This document shows positions 34,229 to 46,258 of a stretch of DNA of 64,000 nt, piece after piece. This DNA is from Plutella xylostella (lineage: Eukaryota > Arthropoda > Insecta > Lepidoptera > Plutellidae), in assembly GCF_932276165.1 (NCBI RefSeq), contig NC_063986.1, positions 2,988,501 to 3,052,500 on the forward strand. Reading direction: 5' to 3'. The position numbers were made by a program, and so were the translations under genes. The notes under the pieces were generated by a model. That model had not been told where the DNA came from, searched no databases, and worked only from the letters and a program-made list of their open reading frames with translations. Position 1 is the first letter of the stretch, and the number at the start of each line of letters is the position of its first letter.

Positions 34229-37200
34229 ATTTTCTTACTAAGAAGTTACAGTAAAGAAATCAATATTAATCAATACCGATTGATTAGTCCTCCCGGCCAC
34301 ATACCACCCCGCGGCCAGTCTTGCGCGGCAGATGTGCGGCCGAGGGGTGACTCACTCACGACTCAATTACACATTCGACAGACTTTTTGTACTTCTCTCT
34401 TCGACACTTCAAGGGGGCAACGAACCAAATGTGGTCTCAAAACGTACGCTCTTTGAGCCGCCAATGAAGCGCGTAATTTTTGGTTTTGATTGATTTTTTT
34501 GAGTAAGGGTTTTTCAAAGACTTTGTTCTATACAATGTCCTTGGGGTTTTTGCTCTCAGTTTTTGAAGTAAAAGTGCAAACTTAGAAATAATTTTTACTA
34601 AGGATTTGTAATTTTTGTGCCATAGATTTCATTGGAGGGAAAATTTCAGGCAACAAAATCCAATCCATTCTTGTACAAGTCTAAGGTATTTATACCTTCA
34701 CTGTGAAATCATTTTTTTGTCTTTGTTGTTTTTATCTAAACTTGGCCAACTTTCCCCTTTTTCAGTACGCATCTATAAAATACCTACATGTTTTTTTTTA
34801 TCCCGAAACCATCTTACACTCTGTCCCTGTCTTCAGGGATATGTAACTAATTTAACCTGCAAAGTTACGACTTGCTATAACTTTCATTTAGCTCGCTTGT
34901 AGAATATATCTTTCTTCCCCTGTGTTTCATCGTAACTAAGAGCCGTCTTGTTGTCTCTTAAAGCTAAAGTTATTACCATAATAGTGCCAGCATTTGTTAC
35001 TATTACGAGTGGAAAGCAAGGACTGTTGGTTTGTCCTTATTGTGCATACATATTTTTTTTAGAAAGGCTTATGCTGATAGGGGGTGAGTATATTGGTAAT
35101 TGTAAAGAACTTATTTTCAGTGACTTTTAAATTTTTAGTACGTAGGTATGTTATTACAAGTATTTACTTTAGTTTCGCTATAAGTATACTCATTTACAAC
35201 AACATATTATTAGGATTATGGTGAACAGTAAATCATATATATTTTTAACCAGCTATGAAAAGTTTATATACCAAAAAGCTCACCCTAAAAAGTGAGCTTT
35301 CCTCAGTAAAAAATACTTACAGTTCTCCAAAGCAAACACGCAGCTAGCAGCTAGTGCAGTCCCAACAAGCATCGCATCTCTAGCCTTCGTTTTGTCGTGC
35401 GGCCGGCGGGATGCTAAGAGGGAATGTGTGTAATCGCTTGTCGGAGTCAAGAAGACACTCAATAAAACAGACAAGTTTTAAGGTCAGGGTGGATAGGAAC
35501 TTGTTTATTTGGTCGGCTGGTACACGTGTGTTTAGGGGTCTAAATGTTATTTGGTTACAGTACAAACTATACAAAAGCGAAGGACTTTACGTTTGGAATA
35601 AAGTCACCTAGGGTTTCAGTTTAAAAGCAGCGATTTGGTCTAACAGAATAAGACAGAATGTCAAGAAGACGGCAAGATATAGGTACATCTTTGGAACTAA
35701 AAACAGACGGATGATCAATAATAATAAGAAAAATATATTGGAGTAGTCCCACCAGACTCTTTGAATGCTATTAGAGAGAAAAAACAAGTCTGTTGGAGTT
35801 GATTTGCAATCATCTGCTTTTTCTTCTTCTCAGTGAGTCACTGACAAGAGCTAGACACTAGCTATACCAGAAAGTTTGTTACCATGGTGAAAGGTTGGCC
35901 AGTCAGATTAGCGTATGTTGCTGATTGCCCAGAGTGCTCTGGATGAACTATACGGGACAGGTGATACTTCAAGCGTGGAAGCTTCTTTCGTTCACCCCGG
36001 TATATGGTACTTTTTAAACTTTTAGCCGGCAGACGGTACTGCAGCATAAATGCCTCTTCTAAGGAGAACCAAAATCCTGCACTTCGAAGACCGTCCCAAG
36101 CTACACTGCATAGACTACAGTGTTAAAAGCCAAATCTTGTACAAACAAAACACCCCAAAATACGTGTCATTGTCAATCACATCCATTGATCCAAGTGCTC
36201 TTTTTATATACCAAATGCGTTGCAAGGCGTGTTCCCGAAATTGACCCTTATCTGTTATTTTTTTCAATCCCACATGTTTTGGATTAGCACTTCAGGGAAC
36301 GATCAGCCAGATTTTCGTCGACCCGGGAATCTCGACCTACCGCGGGAGAAGCTATAACTTCCTTAGCTAATCCACACTGTAATCTTGAAATATTTTATGG
36401 GACATACATTATGAAGTTTTAGAGAGGTCCAGGAATAACTTGGGTCGAGGATTTAGTCTAGTAATGACGGGTTTAGTCGGCAACCGATTTGTTTATGAAC
36501 GTTTCTGAACGGGCGTGAGTTATGCTAACAGTAATTTTTCAATGAGTTTCAGTAATCTAACCTGAAATAATAGTAGTAGTAACGGTAACAGGAACGGTGG
36601 TAAGTAGTCGTAACTGCTAACCACAGTAACGACAATTTTTTTTTACTATAAATCATGCAAACTGCCTAATGATTTGTCTAATCTATGCTAGAGTTTACTA
36701 AAATAGCCATAAAACCGGCTTGACTAAACAAAAACAATGAACCCTCCATACAATCTTACCACAACATCTTGAAAACAAAACGTTGTTAAAAGATCGATTG
36801 TATATTTTGCTAAGACAATCTTTCTGATGTATACCAGCTGCCAATATCGAGCCAGCTGTTCAGGCGAGAGTTCCACTTCAGATCCCGTTTACAAAACTAT
36901 TGAGGCAACTGGACCGTTTTTCAAAAACATTCAATGGTTAGTCCTAATTTTATTTGTGAAGAGTTCTCGACGTTCATTGATTGATTCTTCATTGCACATA
37001 ATAAGTTTTTTTTTGTGGTTTGATTGAATGTTTTAATTTTATTATTACTACTAAAACAGAATAAAGTTTTACAGTAATTAATTTTAGGTATGAAATAGGC
37101 GTAGGCTAGGTCTCCTATGCGGTATAATTATTTTTGTTAAAACAATTCCTACAAAATAGACAGCTTCTAATAATAGATTCTAGTTTAAAAGTAGTCTCTA

Positions 37201-39532
37201 TATTTAAAAGTTTAGCGATGGCTGTATGACTAAAATGCATGTCTTTATTACCTGGGGATGCTGGATGTGTGGCATACTCATGGGCTATTCTATTTTAGCA
37301 ACCAAATGTAAGTGGCTCATCCGATGTCTGAGTTCAGTTAGTTGAAATCAACATAATTGCCCAGGATTTCCCGGTGCTCTGAGTAAACCTAATCCTGCCG
37401 ATGTTGAGATGCATATCTTGGCCATTATGCTGATTAGGGATTGAACTGATTAGTTAAATGGTTGAGGTCTAGTGCTTACTCTAAGCCTTTGAATGATAGC
37501 TTACAAATTAAAGCGTTACCTACTACGTTATGTGGTTTGACATAGGTAGGTGGCCAACGCATGAACATCTAAGGCTTAAAAGTTTAATATCTGTTTCGGG
37601 GACATTATGAAAAATTTCAATTAATCTAGATCGAGTGTTAGATTGTGCCATAAATAATGCGTTTTTTCTATCTGTCCATGATACACAACAAAACTGTTTC
37701 CCTGTACAATTTAGGCCCCGAACTACTTTCTTTTCGCATTATACCTTTCCACTCTAACATTATCGACATCCAACCGCCTAACAGCCAGGGTCCCGGGTGG
37801 TAATCGCTCGTTAAACCTGATGGTCCATAGCCTCCTCACACTATGCCCCTCGACAAGCACCCATCAACCTGCCAGCTATTGATATGACGAGCAGCCGTAA
37901 GGGATAAGGCGATAAGTGGAGACACATAATTATAGAATTTAATTTAGAGTTTAGGGGTAAATAAATTAAGTATAGCTGGTCAGCTGAGCTAAATATTTTA
38001 TTGGTTTGGCACTGGCTCGCAAGCACTAATAGTTAAGTATTAAGTATGAAAAAAAAAATTGGTTCAGATCCGATCAGACTACACTCCATTAATTTCTTCT
38101 TTTTAATTTAAATGGTTACTCTTTAGAATTTAGAAGTTACAAGAGTATCGTTGCACTATTATAATGTACATAAATGTTTTGTCTGGTGTAACAGTATGTA
38201 GTAAATAGTTAAATAAAAAAGTAAGGACATTTCGGTATTTTATGGGCTTAATTTACTTCTAAAAACAAATAGTGTGCCTCTAGTTAAAAAAGCATGCACG
38301 AATCAACTCAGAGGGGGTGTATTATGGTGCTCGTAAAACTACATGGGCCGTGCCCACCAGACGATCGCTATCACACGCCGGAAATGTCACTGCACTTGAT
38401 TTTGATTCCTATGCATTGCGTGCGGGGACGAAAAATATTGGGCCGTATTTCAGACGCCAGAATAGGGTACTTATTTCCAAGGTATGATGAATTTTGTGCC
38501 TCTTTTTTACGTTTATTGCTGCGGCTAAAATTATATCACGCGTGTCCCCCGGTTAGCCATGGTTAGAATTTTAAATTATTTGGGCCGGCAGCCATTCTGC
38601 GGTCACTTTTATTTTTGCAAATTAAAACAAGCAACCATATGGGTCGTTGAGAGCGATATAGAATTTTAACATCCGAAGGCGGAATTTTATGCGTCCCATG
38701 GATAACATGGGAAATGTTTTAAGCCGGCAGTGTTGGCAGCTAAATGACTTGTATTGAGTTATTTTATTGCTTGCATACGTATTTTACAGTGGTGTTGGGA
38801 AATTTTCAAAACAATCCGGAATGCACGAGGTCTGCAGAGGGGGTTGTCATGGCAACGGGCGAATTTTGATGTCGAGGCTCACAAATTGTGGTTACTCGCT
38901 GCATTTGTGTAGCACACGGTATCTAACTGGCGATGCGGAGTTCGCAATGCAATTTTCACCTTTGTCACTATGACAGAAGGGTGTTTAGAAGTTATGTTGA
39001 AAGTGGTAGTGCATTTAGGTATATGGTAGGCTTTTGTTTCAGCAGTATAGTGGTGCAGGGTAGTTAGCAAACCAAATACCGCACAGGTGTACTGAACTTG
39101 CCCATTAGGTATGCACTGAAAGATAACACAATTATACTAGCGTTAAAGCTCACTGTTACACTGGCGTGTAGCGACTATTTTGAAAACCATCCATTCCAAA
39201 CCATTTTTAAATTTTATTTATATGAATGAAGAAGTAATTAAGTAGGTACTTACATCATAATCACAAAGCTCAGGTTTTACTTATATATATACAACAGCAA
39301 AATATAAAATACCAACCATCTGCACACAAAACTGGGAAGCTCTAACTGAGCCATACCAAAACGGCTGTAGGTGTAAAAATACGAGGCTTTGTTTAAAATT
39401 TCATTTTCTCCCTCAGTTTAAACACAGACATACATCCGCCCCCGGCTCTGTCCGCCATTTCAGAGTGCAAAATAAATTAGCTCCGGTAATTCGCTTTTGA
39501 GGTTGGATTATGTTTTGTGTTCTGCGGAACCG
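34229..39532. other. Long gene-poor stretch, partly low in repeats
   Basis: No supported gene apart from the weak exon candidate at 35321-35372. The section 38290-38980 is free of recognisable repeats and less AT-rich, so it could be regulatory DNA or part of a long intron. That is inference only. Confidence 0.4.
35321..35372 (-). CDS. Candidate first coding exon of a secreted protein (unconfirmed)
   Basis: On the minus strand an ATG at 35372 opens MLVGTALAASCVFALEN and runs into a near-ideal donor GTAAGTATT. The 17 residues are hydrophobic and small, as in the core of a signal peptide. The surrounding bases are more GC-rich than the neighbourhood. No second exon could be identified, so this may be chance. 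Confidence 0.2.
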
Positions 39533-39571
39533 GAGTGCCCGTGCCGGGTTCCATTCCCGGCACGGGCACTC
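39533..39571. repeat. Perfect GC-rich hairpin
   Basis: A 16-bp perfect stem GAGTGCCCGTGCCGGG with a seven-base loop TTCCATT. It is far more stable than anything nearby. Its role is unknown. Confidence 0.7.
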
Positions 39572-39707
39572 TATGTATCTAGTATCTATCTATGTACCTG
39601 TATAGATATACATATCAGCTGTCCGATACCTATATTATAGGTTCGGCCTAGATAAGGGTCGGATATCCGTGTGTGAAATTACCTCCAAAAAATATTTATT
39701 TAAGTAT

Positions 39708-40069
39708 TATGAGGTTGTCCTATCGTGGGAGTGGTAGATAGGAAACACAAACTCAGGGAGTACAAATTCACTGTATTTAGGGTTCTTCAGACACGTAATA
39801 TGCAAGTAGGTAGTCTTTGCTTAATAACTAATAATCCGCGAAGGTGACGCAAGCGAGCGTGAAGTAGCCGGGAATACGGTTTGGCGCCGACTGCCTGCGC
39901 GGGCTCCGCTGGCCGGTGGCGCGAGCGGGTGTGCGCGGGGGTGAAGAGTGAGCGCGCGGGGCGCAGTATGCGCAGAGAATCTGCGCGAGAAACGGTGAGG
40001 CGGCGTAGGACGCTAACATTTTGGCGCGCGATTTAATTTCGCGGTAAAACTAAAGATAGTGATGTTACA
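39708..40069 (-). repeat. 3' LTR of the gag-protease element
   Basis: Same length as the 5' LTR. The differences between the two fall within about 50 bases (39814-39866 here); the remaining ~310 bases match by eye. Confidence 0.85.
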
Positions 40070-40140
40070 TCCTCCCCCTCTAGTCCGAACTAAGCGCCCT
40101 CGCGTTCGGAGTAGCATACTGAGTAACCCTGGTCCTCCCC

Positions 40141-42084
40141 CTAAACTGATCGTCGCCCTCGACGGTGGTGGGGTGGTCTGCACAGGCGTTCTTGATAAGC
40201 CTCCCCCTGAACTAGGACAGGCCTGAGGTCATGGTCGAGCCGAACCCGTGGGTCGTATTTCCTCACAGGGTTGGTGTGTGGCCGGGCGTCGCTGGCGTGG
40301 TTCGGTATGACTCGCCTGAACCACGTAGGAGTCTGCCGGTGATGGGTAATATTAGGTGGATGAATACCTACCTTCATGCGCGGACCAATGTTATGGCCGG
40401 TAGTGGTGCGAAGCCGGACCGAAGTCTCGAACTTGTACTCACGTTCAGGTGCGTCGCCGAAAGTCCAAACCCCGTGTGCTAGGTTTAGTACAATGCCGGC
40501 GGTGTAGATGGCGTCCCGCCCCAGCGTCGTGCGGGTGTTTGACTCCGGGAACACGAGGAATGAAACTTGAAAAGATCTGCCTTCTATACTTACCTGTGTT
40601 GCACCGACCAACGTTCGTTTCAGCTGTCTCGATCCGTCGGCCAGGTACACGGTGTGAGAAGTTTCTTCAAATTTCACCCCCCTGTTGCACATGATGCCGT
40701 ATAGCATGTTACTCGCTATGCTGTGTGTGGCACCTGTGTCGAGCACGGCTGCACCGAGCGCACCGCCAACTCTGATGTTGACCAGTGGGCGCGGGTCGTA
40801 CTTACCTTCAAATTCGGCGGATAAAAACTCGTGCTCGCCTCTTTGACTCCGGACACTCAAGGGAGGGTTACCGGGGGTCGATTCTACAGATTCGCGCTCC
40901 TTTGTTCTACAGTAATCGACATGATGACCAAGTCTCCTACAGTATGCACAACGCGGCCGTACTCTGGTAGCGCCGTTCGGGCCAGAGGAGGAGGAGGGCG
41001 TTGGTATATTATGTACTGGTAGGTATGTCGGTCTGTCAGTCGATCTATTTTGGTCTACGGAGATTTTATTAACATTTAAATGAGGCGCCGCACTTGGCGG
41101 GTTAAAACAATTATGGGTCGCGGTCGAAGGGTTAACATTTTTATGGGTGTCACTGGAGGGGTTATTACTATTAAAATTGCGCACCTCGCGACTCGCCTCT
41201 TCAACCGCCCTACATTTAACAATAAGATCGTCAACGCTTGAAGCACCTTCACGGGGAATTCGTTTTCTTATTCTATAACTTAACAGTCCATAAATTATAT
41301 CTACTTTCGTTGATTCTAACAGCTCGTACGGAAGCTGAGCCAGAAGGGCGCGCACTCGCGATATAAACAGATCTGAACGCACTTCATTTTGCTCACTAGA
41401 GAATATCGCACGGAACACTTTGTAGGCCGGGAGTGGAGTGCCGTACATGGCGCGCAGGCGCTGCAGGGCCGCGCCCCAGCCGGCGACGGAGGCGCGCACG
41501 CCGCGCCACCACACGGCGGCGTCGCCCTCCAGCAGCATGGGCAGCCCGCGCAGCGCGTGCTCGTCCGACACGTTGGCGCACTCCTTGTACACCTGCACCG
41601 CGTCGATGAAGGCGTCCAGCTGGTCCGCGCTGCGGCCGGCTCCGTCGAATCTCGCCGTGCACTTGGCGAACGTCCCCGGCGGTGGCGTCTGGTAGTCAGA
41701 CGCGGTCGCGCGCGCGGGGGGGCTCGTGCAGGTCCGGGGGTCGCTCGTCATCCTCTCCAAGAGGACGCGGTTGGTCTCGGCAGCCTTGGCGATGGTGTCC
41801 AGCAGCACGGAGAGCTGCTCCGCGGTCACACAGGCGGGCGCGTCGGGCGTAGCGGCGGCCGCGGCGGGGGTAGCGCGCGCCGCGGGGGGGCCGCGCGCCG
41901 CGTGCTCGTGGGGCGCGCCGGGCGTGGCGGGAGGGCCGTGCACGGTGGTGGAGGCGGCGGGGGCGCGCGCCTCGGGCGCAGGTGGCGCGCCGGGGCGGGT
42001 CATCACCGTGGTCTCACCGGTGCGGCTGCGGTCGTCATCGTCGTCGAGGTTGCAACGCCTCGCTCGTCCTTTCTTCGGTGCCAT
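40141..42084 (-). CDS. Gag-protease polyprotein of the LTR element, 647 aa
   Basis: The N-terminus is basic, then Ala/Pro-rich and disordered (residues 20-80). A gag capsid-like region follows (FAKCTARFDGAGRSADQLDA, then EGDAAVWWRGV and LFISRVRALLAQLPYEL). A Ser/Asn-rich linker leads to one zinc knuckle CAYCRRLGHHVDYC (C-x2-C-x4-H-x4-C). The aspartic protease follows with VLDTGATHSIAS, catalytic Asp in DTG, and the partner strand LGRDAI. The last ~100 residues begin like the pol leader, then become a His/Arg-rich tail that ends close to the 3' LTR, so pol seems to have been removed by an internal deletion. The long plus-strand frame at 41389-42174 is an antisense product of the GC-rich sequence. 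Confidence 0.85.
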   Translation of the reverse strand: MAPKKGRARRCNLDDDDDRSRTGETTVMTRPGAPPAPEARAPAASTTVHGPPATPGAPHEHAARGPPAARATPAAAAATPDAPACVTAEQLSVLLDTIAKAAETNRVLLERMTSDPRTCTSPPARATASDYQTPPPGTFAKCTARFDGAGRSADQLDAFIDAVQVYKECANVSDEHALRGLPMLLEGDAAVWWRGVRASVAGWGAALQRLRAMYGTPLPAYKVFRAIFSSEQNEVRSDLFISRVRALLAQLPYELLESTKVDIIYGLLSYRIRKRIPREGASSVDDLIVKCRAVEEASREVRNFNSNNPSSDTHKNVNPSTATHNCFNPPSAAPHLNVNKISVDQNRSTDRPTYLPVHNIPTPSSSSGPNGATRVRPRCAYCRRLGHHVDYCRTKERESVESTPGNPPLSVRSQRGEHEFLSAEFEGKYDPRPLVNIRVGGALGAAVLDTGATHSIASNMLYGIMCNRGVKFEETSHTVYLADGSRQLKRTLVGATQVSIEGRSFQVSFLVFPESNTRTTLGRDAIYTAGIVLNLAHGVWTFGDAPEREYKFETSVRLRTTTGHNIGPRMKVGIHPPNITHHRQTPTWFRRVIPNHASDARPHTNPVRKYDPRVRLDHDLRPVLVQGEAYQERLCRPPHHRRGRRSV

Positions 42085-42144
42085 AGTTTTTCACAAAGAC
42101 ACTGCGCACACTTGCTATTCGTATCTCCACTAGTTGGGCGCCAC

Positions 42145-42506
42145 TATGAGGTTGTCCTATCGTGGGAGTGGTAGATAGGAAACACAAACTCAGGGAGTAC
42201 AAATTCACTGTATTTAGGGTTCTTCAGACACGTAATATGCAAGTAGGTAGTCTTTTGCGTATAACTAATAATTCGCGAAGGGGATGCAAGCGAGCGTGAT
42301 CCAGCCGGGAATACGGTTTGGCGCCGACTGCCTGCGCGGGCTCCGCTGGCCGGTGGCGCGAGCGGGTGTGCGCGGGGGTGAAGAGTGAGCGCGCGGGGCG
42401 CAGTATGCGCAGAGAATCTGCGCGAGAAACGGTGAGGCGGCGTAGGACGCTAACATTTTGGCGCGCGATTTAATTTCGCGGTAAAACTAAAGATAGTGAT
42501 GTTACA
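42145..42506 (-). repeat. 5' LTR of the gag-protease element
   Basis: Minus-strand LTR starting TGTAACATCACTATC and ending CCTCATA. It is identical to the 3' LTR except for a cluster of differences around 42251-42303. Confidence 0.85.
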
Positions 42507-42510
42507 GTAT

Positions 42511-44924
42511 ATTATTATGCAGAATAATATTGTGTTCGTTGTATTGCTATGTGTGCAAAAATAACCAAGGCAAGCAAACCATCTAGAAGTGGACGATTAT
42601 TCAGAATATTCAGTGATGATGAAGTACTTTTTTATCTTTTTTCTCGTCGACGAAAAAACATAACCAAACAAAATTATCAATCAATACAACATTTGGTATG
42701 TAAACAAAAAACACAGCCAAATCAATTAACCTTTCCCTTTTTTAACGAAGAATATAACGGGATTGTGCAATACGAAATCAATTGCTATTTGTGGCTACAA
42801 AGATTTACCGTGAGGAGTGCACTCGTATAAAGTGGTCTTAAGTCGAGAGTAATGTCTCGGGTTCGATTCCCGGCTGCAGTGGAGGGCCCTACAGACGAGC
42901 CGTGGATTGCGGAACGTTTCGCTATCGGGTGTAGTGTTGCTAGTTGTAGTTATCGATAAATTTACTTATAAGCCTTTTTAAGAAATAATTATAAAGATCT
43001 ATGTAAATTAATGCGTAGAAATGTTTAGTTATAGAGTGCTATACGCAGTAAGGCAGCTTTTTGTATTGTTTCTATTTATTTTTAACTTTGTGCGGTTACA
43101 TAAGGAGTGCGAAAAAATAATATTTTAGTTTAAAATAAAAAAAAACGATTTTGATCAAAAAACTTGTTACATTTTTAAGCTAAGTATTTTTGAAAAAAAA
43201 AAATTTATTTTATTTTGGACAAGGGATTTTAAAGCTTTTTAAAATACATGTTGTTTGTAATTTTGTATACATACGAAATTTTATTCATCAAGAACATCGA
43301 TATAAAAAGAGACCTTTTTATAGCCCAACACTACGGTTGAGATAGTGCTTTTCTATCGCTTCGTCTAGTGGTGCTTAAAAGATTTTCTACCTGAAGAGAA
43401 ATTAGAAATAGATTTGCTTTTTCTCAGCTTAGCTTGAAATCTAGTAGTCGACATAAGTACTATAGCAGGAATGGAATGTTATAGAAACTTAGGTTTTAGA
43501 AGTCATGCTCCTGAGTAGTATACTTACCTACCTAATACTGGTAGGATCAAGTAATATGAACTAACATTCCATATGTTATCAGGGTTCGTCACCGACACGA
43601 TAAAGAGAATAGAATAGTTAAAGAATGAATATTTAAAAAGTACAGTTATAATTTCACGAAAAACAACAATACAATGAAAAATAGATCACCCTAATCGACT
43701 TGGTAAATAAATTCTCAAACTTTGCAGACAGTCTGAAGCAATACGTTCCTTTGAAGTAAAGAAAAGCAATACATTTCCATTTGAGTTAAACTAAACTTAC
43801 AAAGACAAAACAATCGAGTTTAAACTTTCAGTACAAGTATGAAAAATCTAAATATTCGTATCACGCGACTGCAAGACGTAGAATAAGGAAGTTCGCCAAT
43901 CGGCCTACTCCTTAAAATAAAGCGAAAAAGTTTGAAATAGGAAAAAGTGCCGCCGCCTCACCGAAGATAGTGAAAAACTCCCCCATTGGGGATGGAGCAA
44001 TTTAAAGTTTCGCTGCAAGAAGGTCCCTTTATAAGTTGCACAAGAAATTTAAATGAGTCAGCGAGTTCTGAATTTTTCATCTTCCGTCGAAGTTGATATC
44101 GCGGCGTCGATGTGACACTACGTGACCTGACTAGCATTAGTTGAAATTAAGTTTATGAATAAGTTGCGGGCATTTTGAGTAGGTAGGCACTTACATATAA
44201 GTATTTTTACATGATACCTATCTGCTAAGGTTTATTTGTTTAATTTAAAGTAAAAGTAAAAAAGTACCTATTTATTTCCGTAAAACATGTTTATTAGTGG
44301 TTTTATCTGCAAATTCCGCACTAGGCGAACCTGTATCGCGAAATTTATATATAATGTTGAACATAACAAAATAACACAAATAAAATTTCCTAAATGAATA
44401 AAATAATGAAAGTCATATAATTTAAAACAAATTTGAATTTAAAGTTAATGCTTACTTCATTACAATTTTAAAATTAAAGAGTTATGTGTTTTCTTTTGAA
44501 TAACAAAGACATATTATTCAAGTATAATTATTTTTTATTAGGTACTAAAATGTAATTTACTTATATACCGCCTACCCTTTTTAAACTTCATTTAAGTACC
44601 TTACCTCGGTGTACTTAGTTCAATAATTCCTAAACTTTACAAATCTGAGTTCAAAATCAACCTTTTAAAAACTTAATCATCTTTTCTTCGCAGACAGGCT
44701 ATTAAAATCTCACAACAACAGATAATGAAAGCGTAAATATCCCCCAGTAATTAAGGCATGAATACGCCTACAAACTCGCAAACATGTCAGTTTTCCCATC
44801 AAGGGGTAAAAGACGATAATTCACTCGCTCACCCTGTCAGAGTACAAAAATCTGCGTGTGCAAGCGAACACATGACAATAGCACACAAAGTACATTCGAC
44901 TCCACTATCCAATGAAAAAAATTA
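42511..44924. other. No gene seen
   Basis: AT-rich non-coding DNA with a B-box scrap at 42838. The 93-aa frame at 42549 has no domain and biased A/T codons, so it is likely chance. Confidence 0.45.
42838..42885 (+). repeat. tRNA/SINE-like B-box fragment
   Basis: GGGTTCGATTCCCGGCTGCAG is a pol III B box, like that of the SINE at 19098, but no A box or SINE body is present. It is most likely a scrap of a decayed SINE. Confidence 0.35.
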
Positions 44925-45117
44925 CAGGGTGTTGCAAAAAGGGTATACTAAGCCGAAACCTACATGTGCAGCATGGTATATATATATATATCCCGAAACT
45001 GAAGTCAGAATTCGCGAAAAAATTTTGAAATTTTGAAATTCTGATTTCAGTTTCGGGCTTAGATATACCATGCTGCACATGTAGATTTCGGCTTAGTATA
45101 CCCTTTTTGCAACCCTG
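44925..45117. mobile_element. Fold-back MITE, TA-flanked, 193 bp
   Basis: Left arm CAGGGTGTTGCAAAAAGGG, right arm inverted CAGGGTTGCAAAAAGGGTAT. The arms stay complementary for about 90 bases each (CTAAGCCGAAACCTACATGT against CTAAGCCGAAATCTACATGT), so nearly the whole element is one hairpin. TA flanks both ends. A degraded relative is at 53947-54060. Confidence 0.75.
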
Positions 45118-46258
45118 TATATCGAAGAATTAGGTACTTATTAATATTTAAACAATTTAATAAAAACCAAACAAATCTTTACTGTCCTATCCTTGAGTCC
45201 AGGTTGTTATTGATAAGATTGATTATCTTTCCTGATACCTATAGGGTTAGCCTGGAAATAGGGTTTATAAGGTGAATCTAAAACTTAGAACAAAGTTTTA
45301 TTTGTACTAAATATGAGAGGAGATATACTTACTTAAACCCTCAAATTCATAGACTGTATTGTAAATTTAAAACAAGGTTAAAATATACTTTGATACACAG
45401 GAGTTTCTGCCCTTTACGTCAGTCAAAAAGTTGAAATCCGTATAACACAGCTTCAATTTTAAACCTATTGTAAAGTGTCAAAAAGCTCTATGAATTTGAG
45501 GGAAGTATTTTTTTTACAACATAAACTCTATTTTTTTATTAATATCCTTGGATAAATAGGCCCGAGCCGAATAGCTTTTATAATTATATGCACTAAAACA
45601 TTTTTCAGGAAAAATATACCTCGCATATTATGAGAGTTTAATCCTTTTCAAGATAAGCCGTATACCTACCTATATCAAAATGAAAATGTAGTCCTATTGT
45701 AAGCTTTGTTTGCGACCGGCCTCTGTGTAATATTGGGCCAAGTGTACGCACCGTTGCATTTTAATTTTCTATACATGTCTCTGTAACAATGGATGGGCAA
45801 TAGCTCAGTTGATGAGAACTGGGGATGTTTGGGAAAAGGATCTGCTACTTATTAAAATGGATGGTCGTTTGCTACTTTGGTAGCCTTTTAAAGAGGTAAG
45901 ATAATAGTTTCCAGAAATATCTATAGTACCTACTTATGTATTTATAAGCTTTATCGACGTACCTACCAGTAATATAATATATATCTCAAAATATAATAAT
46001 TTTAATTTACATTGTAACATCGACCATAGGACCATTATAATTTTAATTAATATCATGCAAACCCCCTAGTGTGTGCAGCAACACTCTACCTACCCATCCT
46101 TTCACTAACATAAGACAAAAGATACTATTAATCCAACTTCTATCGTACAGTACAACACACTTTAAACATAACACTTGCAGTTAAATGTAACTCCTACGGC
46201 GCACGAATTAAGGACGCTAAGCAGTCCATTCAGTTAGTCCCGTACTATTCTCCAGCCG

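Larger units (their letters stand above)
39708..42506 (-). mobile_element. LTR retrotransposon (Gypsy-like) containing only gag-protease
   Basis: Two 362-bp LTRs (39708-40069 and 42145-42506) flank a minus-strand body of about 2.1 kb. A 4-bp direct repeat GTAT (39704-39707 and 42507-42510) marks the insertion. Just inside the 5' LTR the minus strand reads TGGCGCCCAAC, a primer-binding site that fits tRNA-Lys as in gypsy. A purine run AGAGGGGGAGGA precedes the 3' LTR. The body encodes gag and an aspartic protease only; reverse transcriptase and integrase are absent. The body and LTRs are much more GC-rich than the flanks. Confidence 0.87.

Noticed and set aside
35862..36244. Two short opposed ORFs near 36 kb
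   Set aside because: They resemble no protein and have no splice context.
39533..39571. GC hairpin as a rho-independent terminator
   Set aside because: The host is an insect, there is no T-run after it and no gene ends here.
41389..42174. 261-codon plus-strand ORF, Arg/Gly/Ala-rich
   Set aside because: It is the antisense of the GC-rich start of the gag-protease gene. The minus-strand frame has real motifs (zinc knuckle, DTG protease) and this one has none.
45790..45845. tRNA-like A box TAGCTCAGTTGATGAGAAC
   Set aside because: No B box (GGTTCRANNCC) follows at the right distance and there is no acceptor stem; probably chance or an old SINE scrap.
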